This document shows positions 1 to 9,130 of a stretch of DNA of 29,656 nt, piece after piece. The notes under the pieces were generated by a model, which saw only the letters and a list, made by a program, of their open reading frames with translations, did not search any database and had not been told where the DNA came from. The stretch's first letter is position 1. Each line of letters starts with the position of its first letter. A program made the position numbers and the translations under genes. The stretch is from Actinomycetes bacterium (GTDB lineage: Bacteria; Actinomycetota; Actinomycetes; Propionibacteriales; Propionibacteriaceae): positions 1 to 29,656 of the forward strand of contig JAEWOI010000012.1 of assembly GCA_023460935.1 (NCBI GenBank), in the 5' to 3' direction.

Positions 1-50
1 GCGGCCGGGGGGGGGGGGGGCGGGGCGGGGCGGGGCCCCCCCCCCCCCCG
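1..50. repeat. G/C homopolymer block at window edge (probable artefact)
   Basis: Fourteen G (7-20), then C-G4-C-G4-C-G4 (21-35), then fourteen C (36-49). The G14 and C14 arms are perfectly complementary, and the plus strand also has several G-runs of four or more, so it could fold as a hairpin or G-quadruplex. It lies inside the recD reading frame, where it would encode runs of Gly and Pro that do not belong in RecD. I infer a sequencing or assembly artefact at a contig end. Confidence 0.8.
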
Positions 51-450
51 CGACCGCGGTCTCCTCCTGCCAGTACCGCTCGAGGTAGAGCCGGTCACCG
101 ACCAGCCGCAGGGGACGGCCCGTCGGAGCGTCGGCGCCGACGCCAACGGCCGGGCTGTTCTCGAGCGCCCGCCGCCAGGCCGCCGGCTCCGGCCAGGCCT
201 CGGCCGGGACGCTGACCGCCTGCTCTTCGGTGTCCATCGGGCCCAGCGACACCTGTTGCAGGTCGAGGCAGATCGAACCAGCGGTGAGCGCACGGACGGT
301 GAGGGCTAGCGCCAGTTGAACGTCGGGGTCGGCTTCGTCGTAGAGGAAGCAGACCTGGATGGCGGTGTGCACCTCGCCCCACGACAGCAGGCCCAGCTCC
401 GAGAACTGCCGCAGCACACCGGTGCTGGCCACCGCGGTGTCAGCGTGCAT
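1..450 (-). CDS. recD: RecBCD enzyme subunit RecD, N-terminal part (cut by window edge)
   Basis: RecD is the 5'-3' helicase motor of the RecBCD complex that processes double-strand breaks. Only the N-terminal ~133 residues are credible here. They start MHADTAVASTGVLRQFSELG, contain AIQVCFLYDEADPDVQLALA and end LVGDRLYLERYWQEE, which matches the RecD N-terminal domain that contacts RecB/RecC. The Walker A region would lie beyond the window. The ATG at 448-450 overlaps the end of recB by 11 nt, as expected for a translationally coupled operon. The frame stays open to base 1, but codons from base 48 downward lie in the G/C homopolymer block and give poly-Gly/Pro, so the true sequence there is doubtful. 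Family assignment rests on the N-terminal motifs and the position after recC-recB. Confidence 0.85.
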   Translation of the reverse strand, partial: MHADTAVASTGVLRQFSELGLLSWGEVHTAIQVCFLYDEADPDVQLALALTVRALTAGSICLDLQQVSLGPMDTEEQAVSVPAEAWPEPAAWRRALENSPAVGVGADAPTGRPLRLVGDRLYLERYWQEETAVAGGGGAPPRPAPPPPGR

Positions 451-3400
451 GGTCACCTCCGAGCAGTCGGGACACCGCCACGACCACCTGCGCCGGTGGC
501 CGCCAGGCGAAGACCCCGGTGGGCAGCCCGCCGTCGCGCACCGGCTCCGGGCCGCCGAGGCCACGCACGAACAGGTAGCCGGCGCCGCCGAGGTTCACCT
601 CGGGGTCGTAGCCGGGCAGGCGGCGGGCCAGGAACCGGTGCAGGGCCACCTGGTAGAGCAGTGCCTGAAGGGGATAGTGGCTGCGCAGCATCTCGGCGGT
701 CATCGCGGCCTGGCCGAAGTGGGTGAGGCGCAGGTCGGGCTCCGGCGTGATCCGGTTCGTCTTGTAGTCGACCACGACGAAGCGGGGCCCGTCCGGGCCT
801 GGGATGCGCAGCACCGAGTCGATGCTGCCCGTGAGGAAGCCTCGCAGTGCCTGTGCAGAGAGTGCGGGATCGGCCAGCAGCGGGGGATACCCCGCCAGCG
901 GGTCGTCAGCGGGAAGTGCGGCGGCGAGCAGGTCGGCCAGGTCCAGCAGGGTGGCTCCACCGGCCGCCGAGCCGAGCGGGAGCTCGAACTCGAGCTCGCT
1001 GAGCCGGTCGGACACCGGGACGGCGGCGAGGGGACGGTCATCGGTGAGCCGGCCCAGCGGGGTGAGCAGGCTGGGCAACAGCGCTTCGGCCAGCGTGTCG
1101 GCGGTCACGCTCAGCGGGGCGGCCGCCACCGCTTCGGCGCACGCGGCGGCGAGTCGCTGCCGGAGGACGGGCAGCGCGTCGGGCAGTGGCGCGTACCAGT
1201 CCAGGTTCTCCAGCACCTCGTGAACGCAGGTGCCGAAGGCCGTCCCGCCGGGCAGGTCCGCCATCGGGGAGGGTGGTCCGTCCCCTGCGCCGCTGCCCGC
1301 CTCGTCCGGTTCCACCTCGTCCTCCACCACGCCGGCCGCCACCGGCAGCGGAGGCAGCGCGTGCACCCCCGCGGTCAGCCCCGAGTAGGAGGTGCGGCGC
1401 CAGCCGCGGTCGAGCTGCCGGCTCCAGGCGGCCAGCCGGAGCTGCGGTGCGGTGCCGGTGCCGGCCGGGGCCGGGGCCGGACGGACGCCGGTCACGGCCT
1501 GCACCTCGATCCCGGCCGCGGCCGGCCAGTCCAGGTGGGCCGGGTCGCCGTCACCGGGCGGCTCGGTGACCGGGTAGGCCGGCTCGGGCGCGCCGGTGAG
1601 GTCCCGGCGGCGGAACAGCAGCCGGTGCAGCGGCGAGGCTGCCGTGTGCCTGGCGGTGCGCGACCACCACATCGTCAGCTGCGACTGCGCGCGCGTGGCT
1701 GCGACGTACAGCGTGCGGAGCGAGTCGGCTGCGTCCTCTTCCCTCGCGGCCAGCCACCGGTCCTCCCGGCCGTCGGCCTCCGCGCCGCCGACGTCCAGCA
1801 GGCGCCGGCCCTGCTCGTCGTGGAAGACCAGCGACTGGCCTCTGTCCTTCGCCGTCCACAGGTCGGCGGCCTCCGGCAGCAGCACCACCGGGAACTGCAG
1901 GCCCTTGGCCTTGTGGATGGTCAGGATCTGGACGGCTGCGGCGTCGGTCTCCAGCCGCCGGGTGCGTTCCCCGGCGAGGGCCGGGTCGTCGATCGACTCG
2001 GCCAGCCACTCCACCAGCGCGCCGAGGCTGAGGCCGGCCCGCTCTCGCTCGTTCAGCACCTCGGCGACGTGGCGGTAGTCGGTGAGGTCCCGGACGCCCT
2101 CCCTGCGGGCCCGGACCCGCCGGGCGAACCCGCCGCCGGACTGCACGGCGACGAACAGCCCGGGAACCCCTTCCGCCCGGTGCGCCCTGGCCCAGCCGGC
2201 CAGGGTGGCCGCCCACTCCGCGTGCTGCTGCTCGGAGGCCCCGGCCAGTTCCGGCAGCGTCGCGCCGATGAAGTCGGTGATCACGGCTGCCCGCACGCTC
2301 GCCCGCCGCGGTTCGTGGAGGGCGGTCAGCAGGGTCAGCCAGCTGCGGGCAGCCAGGGAGCCGAACACCGAGTCCGAACCGGAGAAGCTGGCCGCCACTC
2401 CGGCAGCGGTCAGGGCGCGCACGACCGCCTGGCCGCGGGCGTTGGTGCGCACCAGCACGGCCACGTCGCCGGCGCCCAGGCGGCGCCAGCCGTCCGCGGT
2501 GTGCAGCCGGGCCCCGCCGGCGAGCAGCTCCTGCACCTGGGCCACCAGGTCGTCGTCGACCGCGCGCCGGGCGTCTCCTGCCCAGAGCGGTTCGGCCGAG
2601 GCGACCGTGCGGATGCGCACCGGCGCGGTCCACGCCGAGCCCTGCGGCACCTCCAGCCGGCGCACGTCGTGGTGGGCGGCAACCGCTGGGACGGGGATCC
2701 CACGACCCAACTCGGCGCCGGCGAACAACGCGTCCAGCGCTGCCACCACCGGCGCGTCCGCACGGTAGTTGACGGTGAGCCCCTGGCGGTCGTCCGCCAC
2801 AGCTATGGCCTGCTGGTAGGACTCGACGTCGGCCCCGCGGAAGCCGTAGATCGCCTGCTTGGGGTCGCCGATGAGGACGAGGGCCGAGTTGCCGTGGAAG
2901 GTGTCGCGCAGGATCTGCCACTGCACCGGGTCGGTGTCCTGGAACTCGTCGACCAGCACCACCGGGCAGCGTTCCCGCAGCCGGCGGCAGCCGGCCCGGC
3001 CCGCCTCGCCGGAAAGACTCACCAGCAACCGGGCCAGCTGGTCGTCGAAGGAGTAGACGCCGAGGCGGTCCTTGCGGCGGGCGAACTCGGCCCGCACGGC
3101 CTCGGCGAAGCCGACGCGCTCGCCGACCTCGCCACCGGCTGCGGCCGGCACCAGCGTGGCGTCCGGCTTGGACACAGCGTCGCGGGCGATCCGGCGGGCG
3201 TCGGCCAGGCTGAGCGGGGGCGGGCCGGCTGCGGTGGCGAACCGCTGCAGGTAGAGGTCGCTGACCACCTGCTCCAGCAGCACGCTCAGGTCCTCGACCA
3301 GCGTCGCCTCGGGGTCGCTGCGGGCCAGGATGCCCAGCTCGCCGAGCATCGCCTGGCAGAACTCGTGGATGGTCATCACCGTCACCTGGTCGAAGGCGGC

Positions 3401-3742
3401 GATGGCCGCCTCCAACCGGTCGGCCCGTCGGGTGACCTCCGCGACGGGGCCGGTCGCGAGCAACCGGTCCACGGCATCGGCGGCGTCCGGAAGGGGGCCG
3501 CCGGCGAGGGCGGTACGCAGTGCCGCGGCCGTCCAGCGGGCCCGTGCCAGCAATCTGTGCCGCAGTTCTTGGGTCGCGGCACGGCTGAACGTGATCACGG
3601 TGAGCCGGTCGGCGGCGATCCCCGCCTCGGCCAGGTACCGCACGGCCAGCGCTGCGATCGCGTGGGTCTTGCCGGTGCCGGCGCTGGCCTCCAGCAGCAC
3701 CGTGCCCTCCGGCAGCCGGCCGGCCGGCTCGAAGGTCTTCAC
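440..3742 (-). CDS. recB: RecBCD enzyme subunit RecB (helicase-nuclease)
   Basis: RecB is the 3'-5' SF1A helicase and the only nuclease of RecBCD; it unwinds and degrades DNA from double-strand ends and loads RecA. The chosen GTG (3742-3740) gives 1100 residues and overlaps the recC stop as GTGA, with AGGTGG just upstream. A TTG start 11 codons earlier (3775) is also open but less likely. Visible motifs: Walker A EASAGTGKT (about 18-26), Walker B VLVDEFQDTD (262-271) followed by IGDPKQAIYGFRGAD, motif VI TLYVAATRA, and the C-terminal nuclease fold with GTCVHEVLENL (H841), GSIDSVLR (D975), VVVDYKTN (D992, K994) and QALLYQ (Q1026, Y1030). All metal-binding and catalytic residues are therefore present and the enzyme should be active. 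Length is close to the roughly 1100-1200 usual for RecB. It is followed by recD with an 11-nt overlap. Confidence 0.95.
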   Translation of the reverse strand: MKTFEPAGRLPEGTVLLEASAGTGKTHAIAALAVRYLAEAGIAADRLTVITFSRAATQELRHRLLARARWTAAALRTALAGGPLPDAADAVDRLLATGPVAEVTRRADRLEAAIAAFDQVTVMTIHEFCQAMLGELGILARSDPEATLVEDLSVLLEQVVSDLYLQRFATAAGPPPLSLADARRIARDAVSKPDATLVPAAAGGEVGERVGFAEAVRAEFARRKDRLGVYSFDDQLARLLVSLSGEAGRAGCRRLRERCPVVLVDEFQDTDPVQWQILRDTFHGNSALVLIGDPKQAIYGFRGADVESYQQAIAVADDRQGLTVNYRADAPVVAALDALFAGAELGRGIPVPAVAAHHDVRRLEVPQGSAWTAPVRIRTVASAEPLWAGDARRAVDDDLVAQVQELLAGGARLHTADGWRRLGAGDVAVLVRTNARGQAVVRALTAAGVAASFSGSDSVFGSLAARSWLTLLTALHEPRRASVRAAVITDFIGATLPELAGASEQQHAEWAATLAGWARAHRAEGVPGLFVAVQSGGGFARRVRARREGVRDLTDYRHVAEVLNERERAGLSLGALVEWLAESIDDPALAGERTRRLETDAAAVQILTIHKAKGLQFPVVLLPEAADLWTAKDRGQSLVFHDEQGRRLLDVGGAEADGREDRWLAAREEDAADSLRTLYVAATRAQSQLTMWWSRTARHTAASPLHRLLFRRRDLTGAPEPAYPVTEPPGDGDPAHLDWPAAAGIEVQAVTGVRPAPAPAGTGTAPQLRLAAWSRQLDRGWRRTSYSGLTAGVHALPPLPVAAGVVEDEVEPDEAGSGAGDGPPSPMADLPGGTAFGTCVHEVLENLDWYAPLPDALPVLRQRLAAACAEAVAAAPLSVTADTLAEALLPSLLTPLGRLTDDRPLAAVPVSDRLSELEFELPLGSAAGGATLLDLADLLAAALPADDPLAGYPPLLADPALSAQALRGFLTGSIDSVLRIPGPDGPRFVVVDYKTNRITPEPDLRLTHFGQAAMTAEMLRSHYPLQALLYQVALHRFLARRLPGYDPEVNLGGAGYLFVRGLGGPEPVRDGGLPTGVFAWRPPAQVVVAVSRLLGGDHAR

Positions 3743-6700
3743 GGTGCCACCTGGGAGCTGCGGATCGGGTCCCAAACGGCGCGGGCGAGCGAGCCCAGCG
3801 CGGTGGTCTCCTCCTCCGGTCCCCAGGTGTCGGCCGGGTCGCGGGGCAGCCGCAGCAGTTCCGGGTAGGCGAAGAAGGAGGTCCAGTAGGCGTCGGAGTC
3901 GTACTCCCAGCTCCGGCGCAGCGCCGGCTCACCCTTGCGCGGGTCGTCGGGGTCCACCTGGTTGGCGCGCAGCGAAGCGTAGGACTCGGCCACGCGCGGG
4001 GGCATCGGGAGCGGGTGGCACATGCCGTGCTGGTGGATGGCGAGCAGCACCCCCAGTAACCGCAGGGCCTCCTCGGGCTCGGGGGCCTGCCAGCCCGAAA
4101 CCCTCGACTTGGTGACGGTGACGGCGCGCCACGGACCCGGCTCGGCAGCGGCGAGGGCCAGCAGCCGCACCCAGGCGGTCAGCTTGTGCCTGGCCGAGAG
4201 GCTGGAGTACTCCGTTGCGACGAGGGCGTCTCCCCGGGTCTCGACCTGGCCGGTCAGCCAGGTGCCGCCCACCTCAAGGCGCAGGTCGTGCAGCACCGGT
4301 GGTTCGGCGTACTGCCGGGGCAGGCGGTCGACGACGGCGTCCACGTCGGCAACGATCTTGCCGATGACCCTTCGGCCGAGTTCAGCCGGCGGCACCTCGC
4401 CGCGCCGCCACTCGGCCTGCAGCACTGCGTCGGGGCCGTAGCCGGCCAGCGCCCGGTGAAGTGCCCGGCTGCCGATCGACCACTGCTGGAGCCCGTCCAG
4501 CTCGATCGGGATCTCGTCGGGGCGCTCGGCCTTCTCCGCGAGGGAGAGGCCGGTGCGCACCCGCACCAGCTGCCGCACCGGGTGGGTGAGGAAGGCTGCC
4601 AGGTCGGGCAGCGCCACGCTGTCGGCCTCGAGCGGGGGCAGCTCCAGCTCCCGGAACGGAGCGGGCTCAGCGACCGGTCCGGCATGGGCGGCCTGGGCAG
4701 CGGCCAGGGCCACCGGGTCGAAGCTGGGCGGCAGGCCGGGGGCGCCGGTGAAGTACCGCTCGTCGAACGGCTGGAGCGGGTGCTGGACGGTGACCGCCTG
4801 GCCGGCACCTGTCCCTGAGCTGTCCGCGGCGGTTGCGTCGAGAGCGGCGAGGAGGTCGGCCACCGGCGCTGCGGGCGGCACCTCAACGTTCGTGGCGGCG
4901 CTCCGCCCCGCGCACACCAGCACCAGCTTCCCTGTGGCTGCGTGGACGGCGTCCAGCAAAGCCTGCCGGTCGGCGAGCGAGCGGTCGGGATCGCCGACCC
5001 AGGGGTAGGCGGCCATCAGGTCGTCGCCGTGGCGGGCCGGCCGGCGCGGGTAGGTCTCGGCGTCCCAGCCCAGCAGGCACACCACCCGGTGCGGCACGCC
5101 GCGCAGCCCCTCCAGCCCGGTCACGACCAGCGAACCGTTGCCGTAGGTCGAGCGGGCCGGCTGGTCCTCGAAGTGCCGGCGGAGCAGCGCGACAGCCGCA
5201 GCGCGCGGCAACTGCACGCCGCTGTCGCCCGCCTCGCGCTCCATCCGGCGCAGGCCGGCCGACAGCTCGGCGAGCCAGCCCTGCTCCAGCGGGTCCAGCG
5301 CCACCAGCTGGGCGACCGCAGCGCGGCACCGCTCCACCCAGCCGGACACGTCGGTGGGGGCCTCGAACTCCCGGGCCAGCCGGCTCAGCCGGCTCACCAG
5401 TTCGGCCAGCCCGCCGACCAGGCCGACATCGGAGGAGTCCACGTCGTCGACCGGGAGGGTCGTCTTGGCCGTGACCAGGTCCTCCTCGGACAACGCCACT
5501 CCGAGCAGGAGCCGCTGGAGGCCGGCGATCCAGGTGTTCTGCGCCGTGGATCCGAGCCCGAAACCGGACCGGTGCCACCCGTTCAGCCCCCACCTGATGC
5601 CGGCGCGCTCGACGAGCTCGGCGAGCCGCTCGTGCCGGTCGCCGGTGAAGCCGAATCGGCGGGCCACCATCGGCAGCGCGCACAGGTCGAGCAGGGCGGA
5701 GGCGCCGACCCTGGTGCCGGCCAGGCCGAGCACGTCCAGCAGGAAGCCAACCAGCGGGTTCAGCTGCGCGGCATTGCGGTCAGCGAGCTGGACGCGGAAC
5801 TGGTGGCCCGGGTGTTGCGCGACGTCGCTGGGCAGCAGCCCGAACGCCGCGGTGAGCAGTGGGGCAGCCGAGGCCGGGTCGGGGGTCAGCACCACGACGT
5901 GCCTCGGCTCGAGACCATCGTCTTCGGCGAACAGGTGCGCCAGTACGTCGCGCAGCACCTCGATCTGCCGGTCGAGGCCGTGGCTGAGGTGCACCTGCAC
6001 CGAGCGGTCGCCCGCTGCGAGGACCCGCAGCGGTCCCGGCCGGTCGGCGAGGAGGTCGGCCTGCAGCCAGCCGAGCAGCGTGTCGGGTCGGGCGGGAGCG
6101 GCGCCGGCCTCGTGGCCGAGCCCGGCGGCGAACTCCTCCGCGGCCCGGCCGAGGGCGAGGTTGAGCGGGTGCCGGCTGCTCTGACGCCAGGCCTTCCGGG
6201 GACCGTTGGCAGCCGCCGGAGCCGGCCGCCCTGGCGCCGTGTCCAGCAGCAGCAGGTCGACCCGGTGCGCGATGCCCAGCGCTCGCAGCAATTCGAGCCG
6301 CGGCACGGACAGCTGCGCCGGGGCGAACACCGCGATCCGGTGGGGCAACGGGTCGGGTACCCCGGCGGCCAGGGCACCGCACAGCTCGCGGTGCGCCAGG
6401 ACGGGGTCGCTGTCCAATTCGGCGCGCACCAGCCGCCAGAGGTGCGCCTGCCAGGCCGCTTCGCCAAGGGGACGGCCGGCGGCGTCCACGTCCCGGCCGG
6501 CCGCCCAGTCGGCCAGCATGCCGGGGCGCCACTGCGCGTACGCCGCGAACCGCGAGGCGATCCTCGAGCAGGCAGCGAACGGATGCAGCGAGGCGTCCAG
6601 GTGGGCGGCCAGCCGGGCCAGCGCCGGGTCGTCCGGCCTGGCCGCCACCACGGCCTGCAGCCGCCAGAGCAGTGCCGGTGGTGCCCACGGGTCGGGCCGG

Positions 6701-6960
6701 TCACCGCCCAGCAGGCGCTCCAGCCCAGCGAAGCGGACGAACCGGATACCGGCGCAGATCCCCTCGTCCCCGGCGGCCAGTTGCTGGGCCAGCCACCGCT
6801 GCACCCCGGCTGACGGCACGACCGCGAGCTCGAAGTCGAACGGGTCGGGCAGCGGCACCCGCCACACCTCGGCCAGGCGCTCGGCGAGCTCGGGCAGGCC
6901 GGCGGCCCAGTGGGTGTGCAGGCCAGCCGGGATGCGCGCTGCGGAGGTGTCGGTGCCCAT
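3739..6960 (-). CDS. recC: RecBCD enzyme subunit RecC
   Basis: RecC is the scaffold subunit of RecBCD. It splits the duplex, guides the strands to RecB and RecD, and in E. coli reads Chi on the 3' strand. It is 1073 residues, near the usual ~1100. Family signs: N-terminal VVPSAGVQRWLAQQLA (about 47-62), which resembles the inactive helicase motif I of RecC; RFAAYAQWRPGML (137-149); and CLLGWDAETYPRR near residue 625, corresponding to the conserved segment of the second helicase-like domain. No intact Walker A or nuclease motif is present, as expected. The ATG at 6960 lies 9 nt after a TAGGGT hexamer, so the operon message may be almost leaderless. recC is the first gene of recC-recB-recD and is divergent from uvrD2. 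Which octamer, if any, serves as Chi cannot be read from this window. Confidence 0.92.
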   Translation of the reverse strand: MGTDTSAARIPAGLHTHWAAGLPELAERLAEVWRVPLPDPFDFELAVVPSAGVQRWLAQQLAAGDEGICAGIRFVRFAGLERLLGGDRPDPWAPPALLWRLQAVVAARPDDPALARLAAHLDASLHPFAACSRIASRFAAYAQWRPGMLADWAAGRDVDAAGRPLGEAAWQAHLWRLVRAELDSDPVLAHRELCGALAAGVPDPLPHRIAVFAPAQLSVPRLELLRALGIAHRVDLLLLDTAPGRPAPAAANGPRKAWRQSSRHPLNLALGRAAEEFAAGLGHEAGAAPARPDTLLGWLQADLLADRPGPLRVLAAGDRSVQVHLSHGLDRQIEVLRDVLAHLFAEDDGLEPRHVVVLTPDPASAAPLLTAAFGLLPSDVAQHPGHQFRVQLADRNAAQLNPLVGFLLDVLGLAGTRVGASALLDLCALPMVARRFGFTGDRHERLAELVERAGIRWGLNGWHRSGFGLGSTAQNTWIAGLQRLLLGVALSEEDLVTAKTTLPVDDVDSSDVGLVGGLAELVSRLSRLAREFEAPTDVSGWVERCRAAVAQLVALDPLEQGWLAELSAGLRRMEREAGDSGVQLPRAAAVALLRRHFEDQPARSTYGNGSLVVTGLEGLRGVPHRVVCLLGWDAETYPRRPARHGDDLMAAYPWVGDPDRSLADRQALLDAVHAATGKLVLVCAGRSAATNVEVPPAAPVADLLAALDATAADSSGTGAGQAVTVQHPLQPFDERYFTGAPGLPPSFDPVALAAAQAAHAGPVAEPAPFRELELPPLEADSVALPDLAAFLTHPVRQLVRVRTGLSLAEKAERPDEIPIELDGLQQWSIGSRALHRALAGYGPDAVLQAEWRRGEVPPAELGRRVIGKIVADVDAVVDRLPRQYAEPPVLHDLRLEVGGTWLTGQVETRGDALVATEYSSLSARHKLTAWVRLLALAAAEPGPWRAVTVTKSRVSGWQAPEPEEALRLLGVLLAIHQHGMCHPLPMPPRVAESYASLRANQVDPDDPRKGEPALRRSWEYDSDAYWTSFFAYPELLRLPRDPADTWGPEEETTALGSLARAVWDPIRSSQVAP

Positions 6961-6969
6961 GTCGGTACC

Positions 6970-6975
6970 ACCCTA
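6970..6975 (-). promoter_or_regulatory. Putative -10 of the recCBD operon
   Basis: TAGGGT on the minus strand, ending 9 nt before the recC ATG. This predicts a transcript that starts at or within a few bases of the start codon. No convincing -35 is visible, which is common in actinobacteria. Inferred from sequence only. Confidence 0.5.
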
Positions 6976-7041
6976 GGGGTGGCCGCCGACACCCGGTGCC
7001 CGGTGTGGCGGAGCGGTCGGGGTGTTGTCCGGGCCGGTGTC

Positions 7042-7047
7042 TAGAGT
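7042..7047 (+). promoter_or_regulatory. Putative -10 of uvrD2
   Basis: TAGAGT lies 7 nt before the chosen GTG start of uvrD2 (7055), predicting a leaderless transcript. It supports the 7055 start over the GTG at 7022, because a message starting near 7055 would not contain the earlier codon. Confidence 0.5.
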
Positions 7048-7054
7048 GGCGCTC

Positions 7055-9130
7055 GTGCCCGACCTGAACCCGCAAGAGCTGCTCGCGGGCCTCGACCCGG
7101 AGCAGCAGCAGGTCGCAACCAGCTTCGGCGCACCGGTCGTGGTGATCGCCGGTGCCGGCACGGGCAAGACCCGCGCCCTCACCCACCGCATCGCCTACGG
7201 GTGCGCGCTCGGCGCCTACAGCGCCAACGCCGTGCTGGCGGTCACGTTCACCACCAGGGCCGCCGGGGAGCTGCGCTCGCGGCTGCGCGAGCTGGGCGTG
7301 CCGGCCGTGCAGGCCCGCACCTTCCACTCCGCGGCCCTGCGGCAGGCGCAGTACTTCTGGCCGCGCGCCTACGGCTCGGAGTTGCCACAGGTCAGTGACG
7401 AGCGCATCGGCATGGTCGCCGAAGCTGCGCGCCGGCTCCGGCTCAGCCCGGACACCAGCACCCTGCGTGACCTGCTCACCGAGGTGTCCTGGGCGAAGGT
7501 GAGCAACGTCGCGCCCGCTGACTACGCAGAGCTGGCCGGCCCCGCCGGACGGGAGGTCTCCGGCCTGGAGGCAGCCCAGGTCGGGCGGGTGCTCGGTCGC
7601 TACGAGCAGGTGAAGGCAGACCGTGGGGTGATCGACTTCGACGACATCCTGCTCTGCGCCGTCGCGCTGCTCGGCGAGCACGCCGACGTGGCCGAGCAGG
7701 TCCGGGCCACCTACCGCCACCTGCTGGTGGACGAGTACCAGGACGTGAACCCGGTCCAGCAGACGCTGCTGGACCTCTGGTGGGGCCAGGGGGGCGACCA
7801 CTGCGTCGTGGGTGACCCGGCCCAGACCATCCACTCCTTCGCCGGGGCGACGCCGGCGTACCTGACCGGCTTCCTCGACCGCTACCCGGAGGCCACGATG
7901 GTGCGCCTGGTGCGCGACTACCGCTCCAGCCCGCAGGTGGTGGAGCTGGCCAACCGGGTGGCGCGCAACACCCGCCTCGGCACGGTGACGCTGGAATCCC
8001 AGTGCGAGCCGGGGCCGCCGCCGAGGGTGCTGCCGTGCGCCAGCGAATTCGACGAGGCCGCCGCTGTGGCGAAGTGGCTGGTCGAGCAGCACGAGGCCGG
8101 AGTGCCCTGGCGGGAGCAGGCCCTGCTGTACCGCGTGCACGCCCAGTCGCCGCTGTTCGAGAACGCGCTCACCCAGGCCGCCGTGCCGTTCACCGTCCGC
8201 GGCGGCGAGGGGTTCTACGACCGCGCAGAGGTGCGCCAGGCGGTGGGCACGCTCACCGAGGAGGCCCGCAAGGACGGCACCCGGCCCGCCGTGGCCGCGA
8301 CCACCGCTGTGCTGACGAGGCTCGGGTGGAGCGAGCAGCAGCCGGCCGGCCAGGGCAGGGTGCGGGAGCGGTGGGAGTCGCTCGCCGCGGTGCTGGCGCT
8401 GGCGGAGGACGTCGACGCGGCCGTCCGCACCGCCACCGGGGACGGGGCCGACCTGGCGGCGTTCGTGGCCGAGCTGACCGCGCGTGCCCAGGCCGAGCAC
8501 CCGTTGAGCTCGGACGGCGTCACGCTGTCCACGCTGCACGCAGCCAAGGGCCTGGAATGGACGGCGGTGGCTCTGGTGGGCGCGCAGGAGGGCACCCTGC
8601 CGCTGTCGCTGGCAGCCGGGCCCGAGCAGGTGGCCGAGGAGGCCCGGCTGTTCTACGTCGGCATCACCCGGGCGAGGCGCGCGCTGCTGGTCACCTGGTC
8701 GCGGTCGCGGCGGGGCGGTGGCGGCAACCGCGCACCGTCGCGGTTCCTCGACGGCATCGCGGCCCGCCCGGCCCAGGCGCCGGCCCGGCCCAAGCGCGGG
8801 CCGCGGCCGAAGTCAGCGCTGAGCGCGACCTGCCGAGTGTGCGGCGGGGCGCTCGCCAGCGGGGCCGAGCGGAAGCTCCGCCGCCACGTCGGCTGCCCGG
8901 CCGGCTACGACGAGGACACCTACGCCCGGCTGGTGGCCTGGCGGCTGGAGCTGGCGAGGGAGAAGTCGGTGCCCGCCTACGTGATCTTCACCGACGCCAC
9001 CCTGATGGCCATCGCGGAGGACCGCCCGGCCGACGAGACCGCCCTGCTCCGCGTCCCGGGGGTCGGCAGGGTCAAGTGCGAGCAGTACGGCCAGGCCGTG
9101 CTGGCGCTGCTGGAGCCTGCAGCGCACTGA
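7055..9130 (+). CDS. uvrD2: ATP-dependent DNA helicase UvrD2 (SF1 helicase with HRDC domain)
   Basis: A 3'-5' SF1A DNA helicase; in mycobacteria UvrD2 is essential and works in DNA replication and repair. With the GTG at 7055 the protein has 691 residues. Seen: Q-motif region LNPQELLAGLDPEQQQ; Walker A AGAGTGKT (32-39); Walker B LLVDEYQDVNPVQ (from about 222); VGDPAQTIHSFAGA (motif III region); VRDYRSSPQVV (motif IV); STLHAAKGLEW (motif V); LFYVGITRARR (motif VI). The C-terminus carries a small cysteine motif (C593, C596, H611, C614) and then an HRDC-like domain containing VYRVPGVG-type LLRVPGVGRVKCEQYG. The cysteine motif plus HRDC is diagnostic of UvrD2 as opposed to UvrD1/PcrA. In M. tuberculosis the motif is a tetracysteine; here the third position is His. 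The gene is divergent from recC and convergent with the next gene, with only 14 nt between stops. Confidence 0.93.
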   Translation: MPDLNPQELLAGLDPEQQQVATSFGAPVVVIAGAGTGKTRALTHRIAYGCALGAYSANAVLAVTFTTRAAGELRSRLRELGVPAVQARTFHSAALRQAQYFWPRAYGSELPQVSDERIGMVAEAARRLRLSPDTSTLRDLLTEVSWAKVSNVAPADYAELAGPAGREVSGLEAAQVGRVLGRYEQVKADRGVIDFDDILLCAVALLGEHADVAEQVRATYRHLLVDEYQDVNPVQQTLLDLWWGQGGDHCVVGDPAQTIHSFAGATPAYLTGFLDRYPEATMVRLVRDYRSSPQVVELANRVARNTRLGTVTLESQCEPGPPPRVLPCASEFDEAAAVAKWLVEQHEAGVPWREQALLYRVHAQSPLFENALTQAAVPFTVRGGEGFYDRAEVRQAVGTLTEEARKDGTRPAVAATTAVLTRLGWSEQQPAGQGRVRERWESLAAVLALAEDVDAAVRTATGDGADLAAFVAELTARAQAEHPLSSDGVTLSTLHAAKGLEWTAVALVGAQEGTLPLSLAAGPEQVAEEARLFYVGITRARRALLVTWSRSRRGGGGNRAPSRFLDGIAARPAQAPARPKRGPRPKSALSATCRVCGGALASGAERKLRRHVGCPAGYDEDTYARLVAWRLELAREKSVPAYVIFTDATLMAIAEDRPADETALLRVPGVGRVKCEQYGQAVLALLEPAAH

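Noticed and set aside
359..3868. A 1169-codon open frame on the plus strand opposite recB
   Set aside because: It mirrors recB in a GC-rich third-position frame. Its product is Gln/Gly/Arg-rich low complexity with no domain, while recB on the other strand has every family motif.
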